The notes beneath the pieces are model-generated. The model saw only the letters and a list, made by a program, of their open reading frames with translations. It made no database searches and was not told where the DNA came from. Both the position numbers and the translations under genes were made by a program. A stretch of 64,000 nt of DNA from UBA2705 sp963977125 (GTDB lineage: Bacteria; Pseudomonadota; Alphaproteobacteria; Micavibrionales; Micavibrionaceae), in assembly GCA_963977125.1 (NCBI GenBank), contig CAXBNJ010000007.1, positions 25,323-89,322 of the forward strand. The letters are read 5' to 3'. Positions 1 to 7,383 of the stretch are shown piece after piece (position 1 is the first letter of the stretch; each line of letters begins with the position of its first letter).

Positions 1-384
1 TTTTGCAGCAAGCTTTTGCAAAATGGCAAAGCTACCATCGCCGCCTATGCCTATAATCGCCTCAAGGCCAAGCTTCTCGACGCTCGCAATAATTTCATCA
101 CTGCGGTCTTTTACGCTGCCATCAGGCATAGGATAAGCAAAAGGGTTGCCTTTATTGGTCGTCCCCAAAATAGTGCCGCCACGGCGCAACATATTACCGT
201 CAAAGCTCTTAAGTTCTAATTTGATATATTCAGGGTCTTCGCGCATTAAGCCCGCTGTACCATTAATGATTCCCAAGACTTCCCAATCCAACAGATCAGC
301 ACGGTGAACGACCGCACGAATAATGGCATTCAGCCCCGCACAATCACCACCACTGGTCAAAATTCCTATTTTCTTTTTACTCAT
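1..384 (-). CDS. pfkA: 6-phosphofructokinase, N-terminal 128 residues (runs off the window)
   Basis: Phosphorylates fructose 6-phosphate to the 1,6-bisphosphate in glycolysis. The reading frame opens at the ATG at 384-382 and stays open to base 1, so the C-terminal part is outside the window. Visible family motifs are the nucleotide-binding loop TSGGDCAGLNA (about residues 10-20), RRGGTILGTT in the middle, and IGGDGS near residue 113-118. The Gly after the Asp in GGDGS is the residue typical of ATP-dependent enzymes; pyrophosphate-dependent ones usually carry Asp there. The second diagnostic position (PGT versus PKT in the following loop) lies outside the window, so donor type is an inference. 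The gene points away from the small genes that follow. Confidence 0.9.
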   Translation of the reverse strand, partial: MSKKKIGILTSGGDCAGLNAIIRAVVHRADLLDWEVLGIINGTAGLMREDPEYIKLELKSFDGNMLRRGGTILGTTNKGNPFAYPMPDGSVKDRSDEIIASVEKLGLEAIIGIGGDGSFAILQKLAAK

Positions 385-531
385 AACGCGCCCTTATTAT
401 CCCTTAAATTCAATGTACTTTGATTAAAAATGATACAAATATACAGCAAGCATCTTAATCCTTTTTATGTTTTTACCAAAGAAAAAACCAACGAGCCTGT
501 CATTTGTACAGACATTAAAGGTCAAAAAGAA

Positions 532-560
532 TTGACATAACACAAGTTTGTGTGTATAAC
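532..560 (+). promoter_or_regulatory. Sigma-70-type promoter with an inverted repeat in its spacer
   Basis: TTGACA at 532-537 and TATAAC at 555-560 are separated by 17 bases, close to the housekeeping consensus. The spacer holds a perfect inverted repeat, ACACAA at 540-545 and TTGTGT at 548-553 around GT, placed where a repressor would block RNA polymerase. It lies about 42 bases upstream of the ATG at 603 and probably drives the two small paralogs that follow. Confidence 0.65.
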
Positions 561-602
561 CACGCCAAGCGTTTAATAGAAAATAAACAATAATGGTGTG
601 CA

Positions 603-1001
603 ATGAACAAACACGATAAAATTTTATGGGTTCCTGACCTCGCAAATAACTTCAATAGCTTAATTGCGCAAAGCTTACCCGAGGATATTGTGGATATTAT
701 GGCTGATATGGGACAATGCATGGCCCTACAAATCAAACAAGAAGCAACAAAGGCCTCAACCACTGAGCTACGCTCTCTTCTTTCCGTCTTAAATAAAGAT
801 AAGAGCTCTGGCCTATACCAAACCGCACAAGGCGACACGTTTATTAGTCACGCAACGTTTGATTATATGAGTAAGGTTTTCACTCAAGCAACCTTCCAGC
901 CCAATAGCCTTTATAATGAAATCGTCAAACAATCCGCTTTCTTAGCCGTCGACAATGCGAAAGATTACGCCCAGCACAAACATCAAATGAACCCTTTATA
1001 G
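603..1001 (+). CDS. Hypothetical protein, 132 aa, paralog of the next gene
   Basis: I do not recognise this family. It is a soluble, mostly helical-looking protein with no signal peptide or membrane segment. A central stretch (about residues 70-90) reads GLY, then QG, then FIS and a run ending in a Met. The same arrangement occurs in the 151-residue product of the following gene (GLY, QG, YIS, Met), so the two look like diverged tandem duplicates. The start ATG has only a weak ribosome site, but a near-consensus promoter lies just upstream. Reading frames on the opposite strand across 424-838 cross this promoter and are treated as shadows. Confidence 0.65.
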   Translation: MNKHDKILWVPDLANNFNSLIAQSLPEDIVDIMADMGQCMALQIKQEATKASTTELRSLLSVLNKDKSSGLYQTAQGDTFISHATFDYMSKVFTQATFQPNSLYNEIVKQSAFLAVDNAKDYAQHKHQMNPL

Positions 1002-1069
1002 GCGCTTAAATGCAGCAAATATAATGAAGTAAAACCAGACACAACCAATCAGAAAAAGAGTATCTAAGT

Positions 1070-1525
1070 ATGAGCCAGCAACAACAAGCGACGATGGATA
1101 AGATTGTTAATGTAAATGAATTTAGCGACCAGCTGCAAACACAGCTAAAAATAGGACTCAGCTTCGGCCAGTTAATGTCTTTAAAAACGGCGGGAGAAGC
1201 TATAAAAGCAGCGATTAAGAGCGCTTATCAATTTGAATACAGCCCTGAAGATAGCACTGAGCTTGCAACAGCCTCTATAAAATCTTCGCTTAAGTCCTTA
1301 TTTAAAGGTGCGAATAGTGATGACACATTAGGCCTTTATATAACGCAAACGCAAGGTGAGCATTATATTTCAGGTGCAAGCATTCAAGTTATGGCGCAAA
1401 TCATGCTTGATCATTCGCAAAGCTCAGGCGATAACGCTGAAAAAATCCTGAATGCAGTATCTCAAGCCTTTTGTGCATCTGAAAATCAACTTAGCAATAA
1501 GGCTCGCTTCTCGCCGGTATTTTAG
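1070..1525 (+). CDS. Hypothetical protein, 151 aa, paralog of the preceding gene
   Basis: Family unknown. It is a hydrophilic protein with a Gln-rich N-terminus and no export signal. Residues about 93-115 (LGLY, QGEHYIS, then a Met-rich helix) match the equivalent stretch in the 132-residue protein encoded 69 bases upstream, and the preceding Ser/Leu-rich helix (SSLKSL here, RSLLSVL there) also lines up. Same strand and short spacing suggest one transcript from the promoter at 532-560. No terminator is obvious after the stop codon. Confidence 0.65.
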   Translation: MSQQQQATMDKIVNVNEFSDQLQTQLKIGLSFGQLMSLKTAGEAIKAAIKSAYQFEYSPEDSTELATASIKSSLKSLFKGANSDDTLGLYITQTQGEHYISGASIQVMAQIMLDHSQSSGDNAEKILNAVSQAFCASENQLSNKARFSPVF

Positions 1526-1686
1526 TTTATTTGCTCAAAAAAAAGCTAGCCACTAGTAAAATCGGGATTTTTTGGCGTTATCGTATAAATAACAGTACCG
1601 TCAAAACGTTTTTTTTGATACAATAGTCATTCAAGACAATCGAAGAAATCAATATAAACACATTATAAAGACTGAAGATAATACAC

Positions 1687-1893
1687 ATGGATCCAGAAGA
1701 AGAAGCCATCCTGCGTGAGAAACTTGTTGAGTTAAAGCACGAGCATAAAGATCTAGATGATATTATTGATCGATTAGCCGCAGCGCAGCCTGTTGATTTT
1801 CTGCAATTAACACGCATGAAAAAACGCAAACTCACTTTGAAAGATATTATTCAAAGAATTGAGAGCGATTTATTACCTGACATTATCGCTTAA
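1687..1893 (+). CDS. YdcH/DUF465 family small helical protein
   Basis: A 68-residue, highly charged protein with the character of the DUF465 (YdcH-like) family: an N-terminal helix rich in Glu, Leu and Lys (EEAILREKLVELKHEHKDLD), then DIIDRLA, then a second basic helix (LTRMKKRKLTLKDIIQRIE). Family members are short helical hairpins of 60-80 residues, common in proteobacteria, and without an established function. The length fits. The gene stands alone, convergent with the minus-strand gene that ends 5 bases after its stop codon. Confidence 0.75.
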   Translation: MDPEEEAILREKLVELKHEHKDLDDIIDRLAAAQPVDFLQLTRMKKRKLTLKDIIQRIESDLLPDIIA

Positions 1894-1897
1894 TAGC

Positions 1898-2263
1898 TTA
1901 GAAAAACGCGCTTAAGTCTGTTTCAACATCAGGCTTTGGATTCGTGTACATTGAATCCCTGATCGGGTTCAAAAAGCGCTCTTTAAACGCGCCTATCGGT
2001 TCATCATGGACAACATTCATATGTATAAACACACCTGAATTTTCTTGTGTCTCGACGCGGTATAGACCGGCATCCATATCGAGCTCAACTTTAATGCCCT
2101 CTTGGCTAAATTCAGAATCGGCTAAAATCTCACCTTTTTCACTGACCAATATAGAATGCACGACATCCTTGGGTGATCCTAAGAAAACAAGTCTATCGCT
2201 ATCCTTGATGTCATCCATATGCACTTTAAGAATGGCCGCCGTATAAGAATGGCAACAATTCAT
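1898..2263 (-). CDS. Hypothetical protein, 121 aa
   Basis: No family recognised. It is soluble, acidic at its C-terminus (DVETDLSAFF) and looks beta-rich in its centre (DRLVFLGSPK, then HSILVSEKGEILADSEFS, then KVELDMDAGLYRVETQ), suggesting a small beta-sandwich or barrel. There is no signal peptide. The annotated ATG begins MNCCHSYTAAI. A later in-frame Met at residue 16 (MDDIKDSDRLV) is a possible alternative start, since the beta region begins there. A 38-codon open frame ends 6 bases upstream on the same strand and may be translated with it. Confidence 0.6.
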   Translation of the reverse strand: MNCCHSYTAAILKVHMDDIKDSDRLVFLGSPKDVVHSILVSEKGEILADSEFSQEGIKVELDMDAGLYRVETQENSGVFIHMNVVHDEPIGAFKERFLNPIRDSMYTNPKPDVETDLSAFF

Positions 2264-2269
2264 ATAGGC

Positions 2270-2386
2270 CTAGGGGTGCTGGCGGTCTATCGCCGTGATC
2301 GCGATGCGACAAAGCTTATCATAAGCCGATTGCTTTAAACTGCGGATAGGCTCCCCGCTCACGATGCTGTTATATTCTTCTTTCAT
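2270..2386 (-). CDS. Possible 38-aa small protein upstream of the 121-aa gene
   Basis: An ATG at 2386-2384 opens a 38-codon frame (starting MKEEYNSIVSGEP, ending ITAIDRQHP) that stops at 2272-2270, six bases before the ATG of the 121-residue gene on the same strand. The spacing and the amphipathic, ordinary-looking composition make it a candidate small or leader gene. There is no good ribosome-binding site at the usual distance and I recognise no family, so it could equally be non-coding leader. Confidence 0.3.
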   Translation of the reverse strand: MKEEYNSIVSGEPIRSLKQSAYDKLCRIAITAIDRQHP

Positions 2387-2468
2387 AAGATAAAACTAAA
2401 CCATATTCCTTGCAAAACCCTTAACATCAGCCCTCTTTTAGACCTAAATGTGTGTGAGCACAATAATT

Positions 2469-2483
2469 AAGACAGTTTGTCTT
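2469..2483. promoter_or_regulatory. Inverted repeat upstream of fumC
   Basis: AAGACA (2469-2474) and TGTCTT (2478-2483) form a perfect 6-3-6 inverted repeat, about 60 bases before the fumC start and between divergently transcribed genes. It has the size and position of a transcription-factor operator. No known regulator is assigned. Confidence 0.35.
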
Positions 2484-2544
2484 TTGCTCTGGGTGATTAT
2501 TCAGTATGATCATCAGCAGATAATTCATAAACGGAGTATACCCC

Positions 2545-3966
2545 ATGACCATCCAAGCTGACCACAATATGAACCAAGCCATGCGCAAAGAAAGCGACTC
2601 AGTTGGCGAAATTGATGTTCCATCTGACCGCTACTGGGGCGCACAGACGGAACGTTCTTTGATGAACTTCGATATTGGCGATGAAAAAATGCCGCTGCCT
2701 TTAATACGTGCGCTTGGCATTGTCAAAAAAGCCGCCGCATTGTCAAACCTCTCAATGGGTGTAATGGATGAAAAAATTGGCGATGCGATTATTAATGCCG
2801 CTGAAGAAGTCATAGACGAAAGCCTTGCTGATCACTTCCCCCTTGCTGTATGGCAAACGGGATCGGGTACGCAGAGCAATATGAATGCCAATGAAGTCAT
2901 CTCGAACCGCGCCATTGAAATGCTTGGCGGCGAAATGGGCTCTAAATCGCCTGTACACCCCAATGACCATGTAAATATGGGGCAGTCATCTAATGATACC
3001 TTCCCTACAGCCATGCATATTGCCTGCGTCGAACAAATTCACCATGAGTTACTCCCTGCCCTTGAACATATGCATTTGGTCTTTGCTGAAAAAAGCCAAG
3101 CTTTTGACAGTATCGTTAAAATTGGCCGCACACATCTACAAGACGCCACGCCGCTAACGCTTGGCCAAGAATTTTCTGGCTACACGCAACAGATCAAAAA
3201 CGGCATACGCCGCATTAAAGCCACTTACCCGCATATGGTACAACTTGCCCAAGGCGGCACAGCTGTGGGTACAGGCATTAATTCAAAGAAAGGCTTTGGT
3301 GATATTTTTGCTAAGAACGTCGCAAAAATCACAGGCATAGATTTTGTTTCTGCTGAAAACAAATTTGAAGCCCTCGCCGCGCATGATGCCTTAGTTGAGC
3401 TTTCTGGCGCTTTGAATGTTTTGGCTGTATCTCTTATGAAGATTGCGAATGATCTTCGCCTCCTTGGCTCTGGTCCACGTTGCGGCATAGGTGAAATATC
3501 TCTGCCGGCGAATGAGCCAGGCTCATCAATTATGCCCGGTAAAGTAAACCCGACACAATGTGAGGCCATGACTATGGTCTGCACCCAAGTGATGGGCAAT
3601 CATACAACAGTGACAATCGCTGGCTCTAACGGTCATTTTGAACTGAATGTGTTTAAGCCTGTTATGGTTTACAATGTCCTGCAATCTATTCGCCTGCTTA
3701 GCGATGCATCACGCAGCTTCACAGAGCGCTGCGTTGTGGGCATAGAGCCCAACTTAGAGCGCATTGAAGAACTTCTAAATGGCTCTTTAATGTTGGTTAC
3801 TGCGCTGAACCCACATATTGGCTATGATAACGCGGCCAAAATCGCCAAGAAAGCCCATATTGACGGCTCAACACTACAGCAAGCAGGTATATCTCTTGGC
3901 CTGTTCACCGAAGAACAGTTTAAAGAATGGATCAAGCCCGCTGAAATGGTCGGCCCTAAAGATTAG
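2545..3966 (+). CDS. fumC: Class II fumarate hydratase
   Basis: Interconverts fumarate and L-malate in the TCA cycle as a cytosolic, iron-independent homotetramer. The 473-residue length is typical of class II enzymes. Visible family features are the N-terminal YWGAQTERSL, the TGSGTQSNMNANEVI segment, GRTHLQDATPLTLGQEFSGY in the middle, and the superfamily signature GSSIMPGKVNP (about residues 328-338) that carries the catalytic Ser loop. A ribosome site (CGGAG) precedes the ATG. The stop is 9 bases before a ribbon-helix-helix gene, an arrangement I know from other alphaproteobacteria. Confidence 0.97.
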   Translation: MTIQADHNMNQAMRKESDSVGEIDVPSDRYWGAQTERSLMNFDIGDEKMPLPLIRALGIVKKAAALSNLSMGVMDEKIGDAIINAAEEVIDESLADHFPLAVWQTGSGTQSNMNANEVISNRAIEMLGGEMGSKSPVHPNDHVNMGQSSNDTFPTAMHIACVEQIHHELLPALEHMHLVFAEKSQAFDSIVKIGRTHLQDATPLTLGQEFSGYTQQIKNGIRRIKATYPHMVQLAQGGTAVGTGINSKKGFGDIFAKNVAKITGIDFVSAENKFEALAAHDALVELSGALNVLAVSLMKIANDLRLLGSGPRCGIGEISLPANEPGSSIMPGKVNPTQCEAMTMVCTQVMGNHTTVTIAGSNGHFELNVFKPVMVYNVLQSIRLLSDASRSFTERCVVGIEPNLERIEELLNGSLMLVTALNPHIGYDNAAKIAKKAHIDGSTLQQAGISLGLFTEEQFKEWIKPAEMVGPKD

Positions 3967-3975
3967 GTCGCCGCT

Positions 3976-4230
3976 ATGGAGTTATATATACCAGACGAGC
4001 AACCACAAAAACGTTCTGTGACCATCGCAGGTCACAGAACGTCTCTGTCTTTAGAGCCCAGTTTTTGGAAAGAGCTAAAAATACAGGCTACACTTCAAGA
4101 TCGCTCCCTTTCGGCCCTCATCATGGCCATAGATGCCGCGCGCCCTGTAAACACCAATTTATCCAGCGCCATCCGCCTTTATGTATTTCACTGCATAAAG
4201 AAAAACAGCGCCCCTGCCCCAATAAACTAA
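3976..4230 (+). CDS. Ribbon-helix-helix domain protein
   Basis: An 84-residue protein fitting the alphaproteobacterial ribbon-helix-helix family often found beside fumC. The strand region (KRSVTIAGHRTSLSLEPSFW) is followed by helix A (ELKIQATLQDRSLSALIMAID) and helix B (NLSSAIRLYVFHCI), the standard layout in which paired strands enter the DNA major groove. It starts 9 bases after fumC, so the two are probably cotranscribed. A DNA-binding role is inferred from the fold; the target is unknown. A longer open frame over the same bases in another register is a shadow. Confidence 0.8.
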   Translation: MELYIPDEQPQKRSVTIAGHRTSLSLEPSFWKELKIQATLQDRSLSALIMAIDAARPVNTNLSSAIRLYVFHCIKKNSAPAPIN

Positions 4231-4290
4231 ATTGCACGACACAAAAGTCCCCACAAAGCCAAGAAAACATAAGTTTATGGCGAGAAAATC

Positions 4291-4320
4291 TTGACTTATG
4301 TAATAGCCTTATGTTAAACA
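4291..4320 (+). promoter_or_regulatory. Promoter-like element shared with the paralog at 8834
   Basis: TTGAC at 4291-4295 and TTATGTTAA at 4309-4317 are separated by 13 bases. It can be read as a -35 plus an extended -10 (TG-T-TAAACA) at 18-base spacing. The same two blocks with the same 13-base gap occur at 8752-8778 upstream of the paralogous gene. It ends 39 bases before the ATG at 4357. Confidence 0.5.
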
Positions 4321-4356
4321 GGTGCAGTTTTAAAATATAATTAAGGGTGAATTGCA

Positions 4357-5583
4357 ATGACAAAACTAGAAACAATCAGTGACTATATTGCCACTATCAA
4401 GCAAGAGAATAATGAAAACTCAAACCTTGATGATCGCACATCGATCGTTAACAGTATGAGCGACGCTTCTGCGCAAGAACTTCAAGCCGCACTACAAGCA
4501 CAAATAGCTTCAGCCAATTCAGAGTACCAGGACGCTTTGCAAGCCACGCAAAAAAAGGCGCAAGATGCACAGATTTTCATTACAAGCGCAGATGTTATTG
4601 CCAGCGCCCTACAAACAAGCGCGAGCAATGAACTTGCCGACATGAATGCCATCAAAACAAGCTTAAGCAATCTACAGGCTGCCGAATTTGACCTCTCTGA
4701 TACACATACCGTACAGAAGCTATTTTCTGTGGAGGTTTGCGGCATTGCCAAAATGAATATTAATACAGAAGCACAGCTTCTTAGTGCAATCACCGCCGCT
4801 GAGCGAACAAATACTCAAATTTTAAAAGACACAGCCATCGCTGAGCTTTGTGATAATTATGAAGTTATTTCATGCGCTGAAAACAAAGAAGAATATATCG
4901 CCCTTACAAAGAGCGCTCTTAAAGACGTAGAGAAAACAGCCCTGACTTTTAATGTTTCTGAAGCCAACCTTTATGCAGAAGCAGAAAAATTAGAAGTTTC
5001 TGATGACGCAAAAGCAAATGGTGCATATCTACGCTCACTACAAACAATCAAAGATACATATGCCGCGATTAAAACATCATCAACACTCGCTGCGAGTATT
5101 GCCACGATTGATAACACGGTAAGTAGCGTTAAGGCCCAAGGCACATTAGACGCAGATGACGTTATCGCCCTTACCCTTTCAGAATACGGCATTGAAACAC
5201 AATGCCAGTTTGATGCAAAAGCTAAATATCTGATTTGTGATGCCGATGCTGATAATATTTATCAAGCAATGACGAGCTTAGAAGCGCCAACAGACCGCCA
5301 GATCACTTCTGACGAAGTTGATAGATTTAGAAAAACGGATCTAAGTACTGCGCGCCTAAAAGCCGCGGGCCTTTCTGATGAAACCTGTGCAGAGATTCAA
5401 GAACAGACAAAAAACCTGCTCTCGACCTTCACATCAATGGCCGCGCGCCCTGATGCATCCAGCCCTAAAGCACAATATTATCCAACATCAGCTAAAGAGC
5501 AAGAAAACAACATGAAAACACTCGCGCTTAATGTATATAGCGAAATGACATCAGCTTCGATCAAGAAACTGGCGATGAAATAA
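4357..5583 (+). CDS. Long helical protein, paralogous family member 1 (408 aa)
   Basis: Function unknown. The protein is almost entirely helical-looking, Ala/Gln/Asp-rich, with no signal peptide or membrane segment. The N-terminal 110 residues look like a coiled coil. At about residues 115-141 it has a block HTVQKLFS..VCG...NINTEAQL, and at about 266 a second, weaker copy (DVIALTLSEYGIETQCQF). Near the C-terminus comes TDLSTARLKAAGLS. The same blocks in the same order are present in the proteins at 8834-10168 and 10174-11196, so the three form one family. The first block also resembles the N-domain of the AAA+ protein at 40299. A strong terminator follows the stop, so it is monocistronic. Confidence 0.7.
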   Translation: MTKLETISDYIATIKQENNENSNLDDRTSIVNSMSDASAQELQAALQAQIASANSEYQDALQATQKKAQDAQIFITSADVIASALQTSASNELADMNAIKTSLSNLQAAEFDLSDTHTVQKLFSVEVCGIAKMNINTEAQLLSAITAAERTNTQILKDTAIAELCDNYEVISCAENKEEYIALTKSALKDVEKTALTFNVSEANLYAEAEKLEVSDDAKANGAYLRSLQTIKDTYAAIKTSSTLAASIATIDNTVSSVKAQGTLDADDVIALTLSEYGIETQCQFDAKAKYLICDADADNIYQAMTSLEAPTDRQITSDEVDRFRKTDLSTARLKAAGLSDETCAEIQEQTKNLLSTFTSMAARPDASSPKAQYYPTSAKEQENNMKTLALNVYSEMTSASIKKLAMK

Positions 5584-5610
5584 GCCAGAAGCTTCACATA
5601 TAAAGATTAA

Positions 5611-5646
5611 AAAAAACGCTGCATAATATTTATGCGGCGTTTTTTA
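5611..5646 (+). terminator. Rho-independent terminator
   Basis: Hairpin with arms ACGCTGCATA and TATGCGGCGT around a short AT loop, preceded by a run of A and followed by TTTTTT. It lies 28 bases after the stop of the helical-protein gene. Confidence 0.85.
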
Positions 5647-5995
5647 TTTTTGATTATAATTGCCATGAAAATTAAGCCACTCTATCAGACGTTATCTGTA
5701 AAATACGCAAAATCATAAAGTTATGATTTGACTTAAAGTCAACATGCTTAAGGCCATCGACACCAGCGCCAAGCGTTAAGAAACGGCCCAAACATGACGG
5801 TGGATTTTGACGCCCTTTTGTTTCAAGAAAAAGTCTCAGTAGCGTTCATATTGAGACTTTTGACATTGTGAAACCGCGTCTAGAATGATGCCTTGTTAGC
5901 ATCTGCATATAGAGAATCGTTTAATACCAACGCATGTGATAAAACTAACAGACGCCACCAAGCCGCGCTCGTCATATTGCTCAAAAAGCATTAAG
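5647..5995. other. Gene-free stretch with a promoter-like pair and a hairpin
   Basis: No credible reading frame is visible. It holds a perfect 10-bp hairpin (AAAAGTCTCA 5829-5838, TGAGACTTTT 5852-5861) and, overlapping its right arm, TTGACA at 5860-5865 with TAGAAT at 5881-5886 (15-base spacer). Transcription from there would run rightward into the hairpin at 5996-6029, which could end an RNA of about 135 nt. Confidence 0.35.
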
Positions 5996-6029
5996 AAAAA
6001 AAGCCGCTTCGTTTCCGTGCAGCTTTTTT
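5996..6029 (-). terminator. Terminator hairpin after the 192-aa gene
   Basis: AAAAAAGC-C-GC and GC-A-GCTTTTTT arms around a TTCGTTTCC-containing loop, one internal mismatch. A-run on one side and T-run on the other make it potentially bidirectional. It lies 16 bases beyond the minus-strand stop at 6045. Confidence 0.7.
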
Positions 6030-6044
6030 ATTTATTAATAAGGT

Positions 6045-6623
6045 TTAAATTATATCCAGTTTTTTCGCCATTTCTTTAACATCATCGCTTACATCACAAA
6101 CAGAGAACGCATGATCTAAAGCTTTACGACTCAATTTTTCCTTATATTCATCGACCATGACATCTTTGAAATCCCAAGCATCTTGAAGGGCTGTTCCATG
6201 GTAATATGCTTGGACCTGGCCGCCAAAGCAACGCCAACCAAAGACATTATCAACATTCATCGCTTTATCAATATAACGACTTACGGCTTCGGACTCTACC
6301 ATGCCAGCTTCAGCGCCGAAAACATCAGATAGCTCCATACCTAAACGCTCATAATTATAAGCCCCGCCCCAATACTGCGACATGAGAATATCGCTTGGTG
6401 CTGGATTAAAATATTCACCTTCCACATGGAGTCTTTTGGCGGATTCATTTAAGACCATGTTTAAACGCAATAAATTTACTTGATCCGGAGCCTTGCTCGT
6501 GTGGTAGCTTCCGCTTGCTTCGCCAATCAAATGTGAATCAATAGACACTGCCCCCACGAATGTACAAAACGCCAACGCAAAGCCTGCACTACCTAGAACT
6601 TCCATTTTTTTATTTTCTGTCAT
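6045..6623 (-). CDS. Hypothetical membrane-anchored or exported protein, 192 aa
   Basis: No family recognised. The N-terminus has a hydrophobic segment (about residues 10-27, VLGSAGFALAFCTFVGAV) after a Lys-containing start, consistent with a signal anchor or a signal peptide. The remaining 160 residues are hydrophilic and would lie in the periplasm, with two Cys (in WRCFGG and FSVCDVS) that could form a disulfide. The start is supported by AAGGAAATG upstream. It is flanked by its own terminator downstream and an intergenic region of about 200 bases containing a GAA microsatellite upstream, so it looks monocistronic. Confidence 0.6.
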   Translation of the reverse strand: MTENKKMEVLGSAGFALAFCTFVGAVSIDSHLIGEASGSYHTSKAPDQVNLLRLNMVLNESAKRLHVEGEYFNPAPSDILMSQYWGGAYNYERLGMELSDVFGAEAGMVESEAVSRYIDKAMNVDNVFGWRCFGGQVQAYYHGTALQDAWDFKDVMVDEYKEKLSRKALDHAFSVCDVSDDVKEMAKKLDII

Positions 6624-6786
6624 CCGAGCATTTCCTTTTTATGTAAACAGCTGAAAGCAACCCTACACACCGAAAAACAATATGTCAATAAAAATACACA
6701 TAAATAAAGCCACCTTAAAACAAAGATGGCTTTTTCCTGAACTTCCATAGTAAAGATTGTTTAAGCAATTTTTATGTCAACAGGGA

Positions 6787-6821
<35 letters not shown>

Positions 6822-6825
6822 CAAC

Positions 6826-7266
6826 CTAAGGCTTAAGCACTAGTTTGGCCTTAGGTAGCTGTGTTTCAGGATCAAGTTCAAGCGACCATTCAGGCGCGGG
6901 ATCTTGCATAAGATCCTTGAAAAAACGCGATATCTTCTGCGTTAACGGCTTAGGTTCATAAGTTGCTATACCTACATGCAGGCCGTCCATATTCAAACGA
7001 TCACAATAAGTAAAAAGCCCCTTTGGTACGCAGCCCTGCTCAAAGGCTGCAATTAAATATAGATTTTCCTTATAGCCGACTATTTTTGTGTCGAGACCAC
7101 CCGTGCGGGTACATTCCTTCGCAATATCCCCAAGAAAATCAGAAGATTCCTGTGTTTTAGGTAGTCCAAGCGTTAAAATATATGGCGCGCCATGTCTCTT
7201 ACAGAAATCATCCGCCATTGTTTGGTGATTATAAAGGTCTGTTAACCTATTCCTATCATGCGTCAT
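6826..7266 (-). CDS. Small protein resembling a degenerate GGDEF domain, 146 aa
   Basis: The order of motifs recalls a diguanylate-cyclase domain without its active site. The N-terminus RLTDLYNHQTMADDF resembles the DPLTGLYNR start of GGDEF domains, YILTLGLPK sits where the first metal-binding strand would be, VGYKENLYLIA replaces the GGDEF hairpin, and HVGIATYEP resembles the later SIGIA strand. The Asp, GG and EF catalytic residues are absent, so no cyclase activity is expected. The assignment is by eye and tentative. The ribosome site GGGAGG precedes the ATG at a good distance. The gene is isolated, with a microsatellite directly after its stop. Confidence 0.6.
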   Translation of the reverse strand: MTHDRNRLTDLYNHQTMADDFCKRHGAPYILTLGLPKTQESSDFLGDIAKECTRTGGLDTKIVGYKENLYLIAAFEQGCVPKGLFTYCDRLNMDGLHVGIATYEPKPLTQKISRFFKDLMQDPAPEWSLELDPETQLPKAKLVLKP

Positions 7267-7333
7267 GCAATAAAACCTCCCGATATTTATAATATTTAGA
7301 GGATGGTATCAGCGCGGATGGCTTATGTCAAAT

Positions 7334-7365
7334 AAAAAGCTGCCTCGTTTCCTAGGCAGCTTTTT
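7334..7365 (-). terminator. Terminator of the aspartate aminotransferase gene
   Basis: Perfect 12-bp stem, AAAAAGCTGCCT (7334-7345) and AGGCAGCTTTTT (7354-7365), with an 8-base loop. It lies 18 bases past the stop at 7384. The symmetrical A/T arms could also stop transcription from the other side. Confidence 0.9.
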
Positions 7366-7383
7366 CTGAAGAAAATAAGAATA

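Noticed and set aside
424..838. Two minus-strand open frames of 73 and 107 codons
   Set aside because: They run through the promoter at 532-560 and overlap the 132-residue plus-strand gene. Composition is Leu/Ile/Cys-rich as expected from antisense frames.
4065..4340. Plus-strand 91-codon frame overlapping the ribbon-helix-helix gene
   Set aside because: It covers a recognised domain in another register and runs into the promoter element at 4291.
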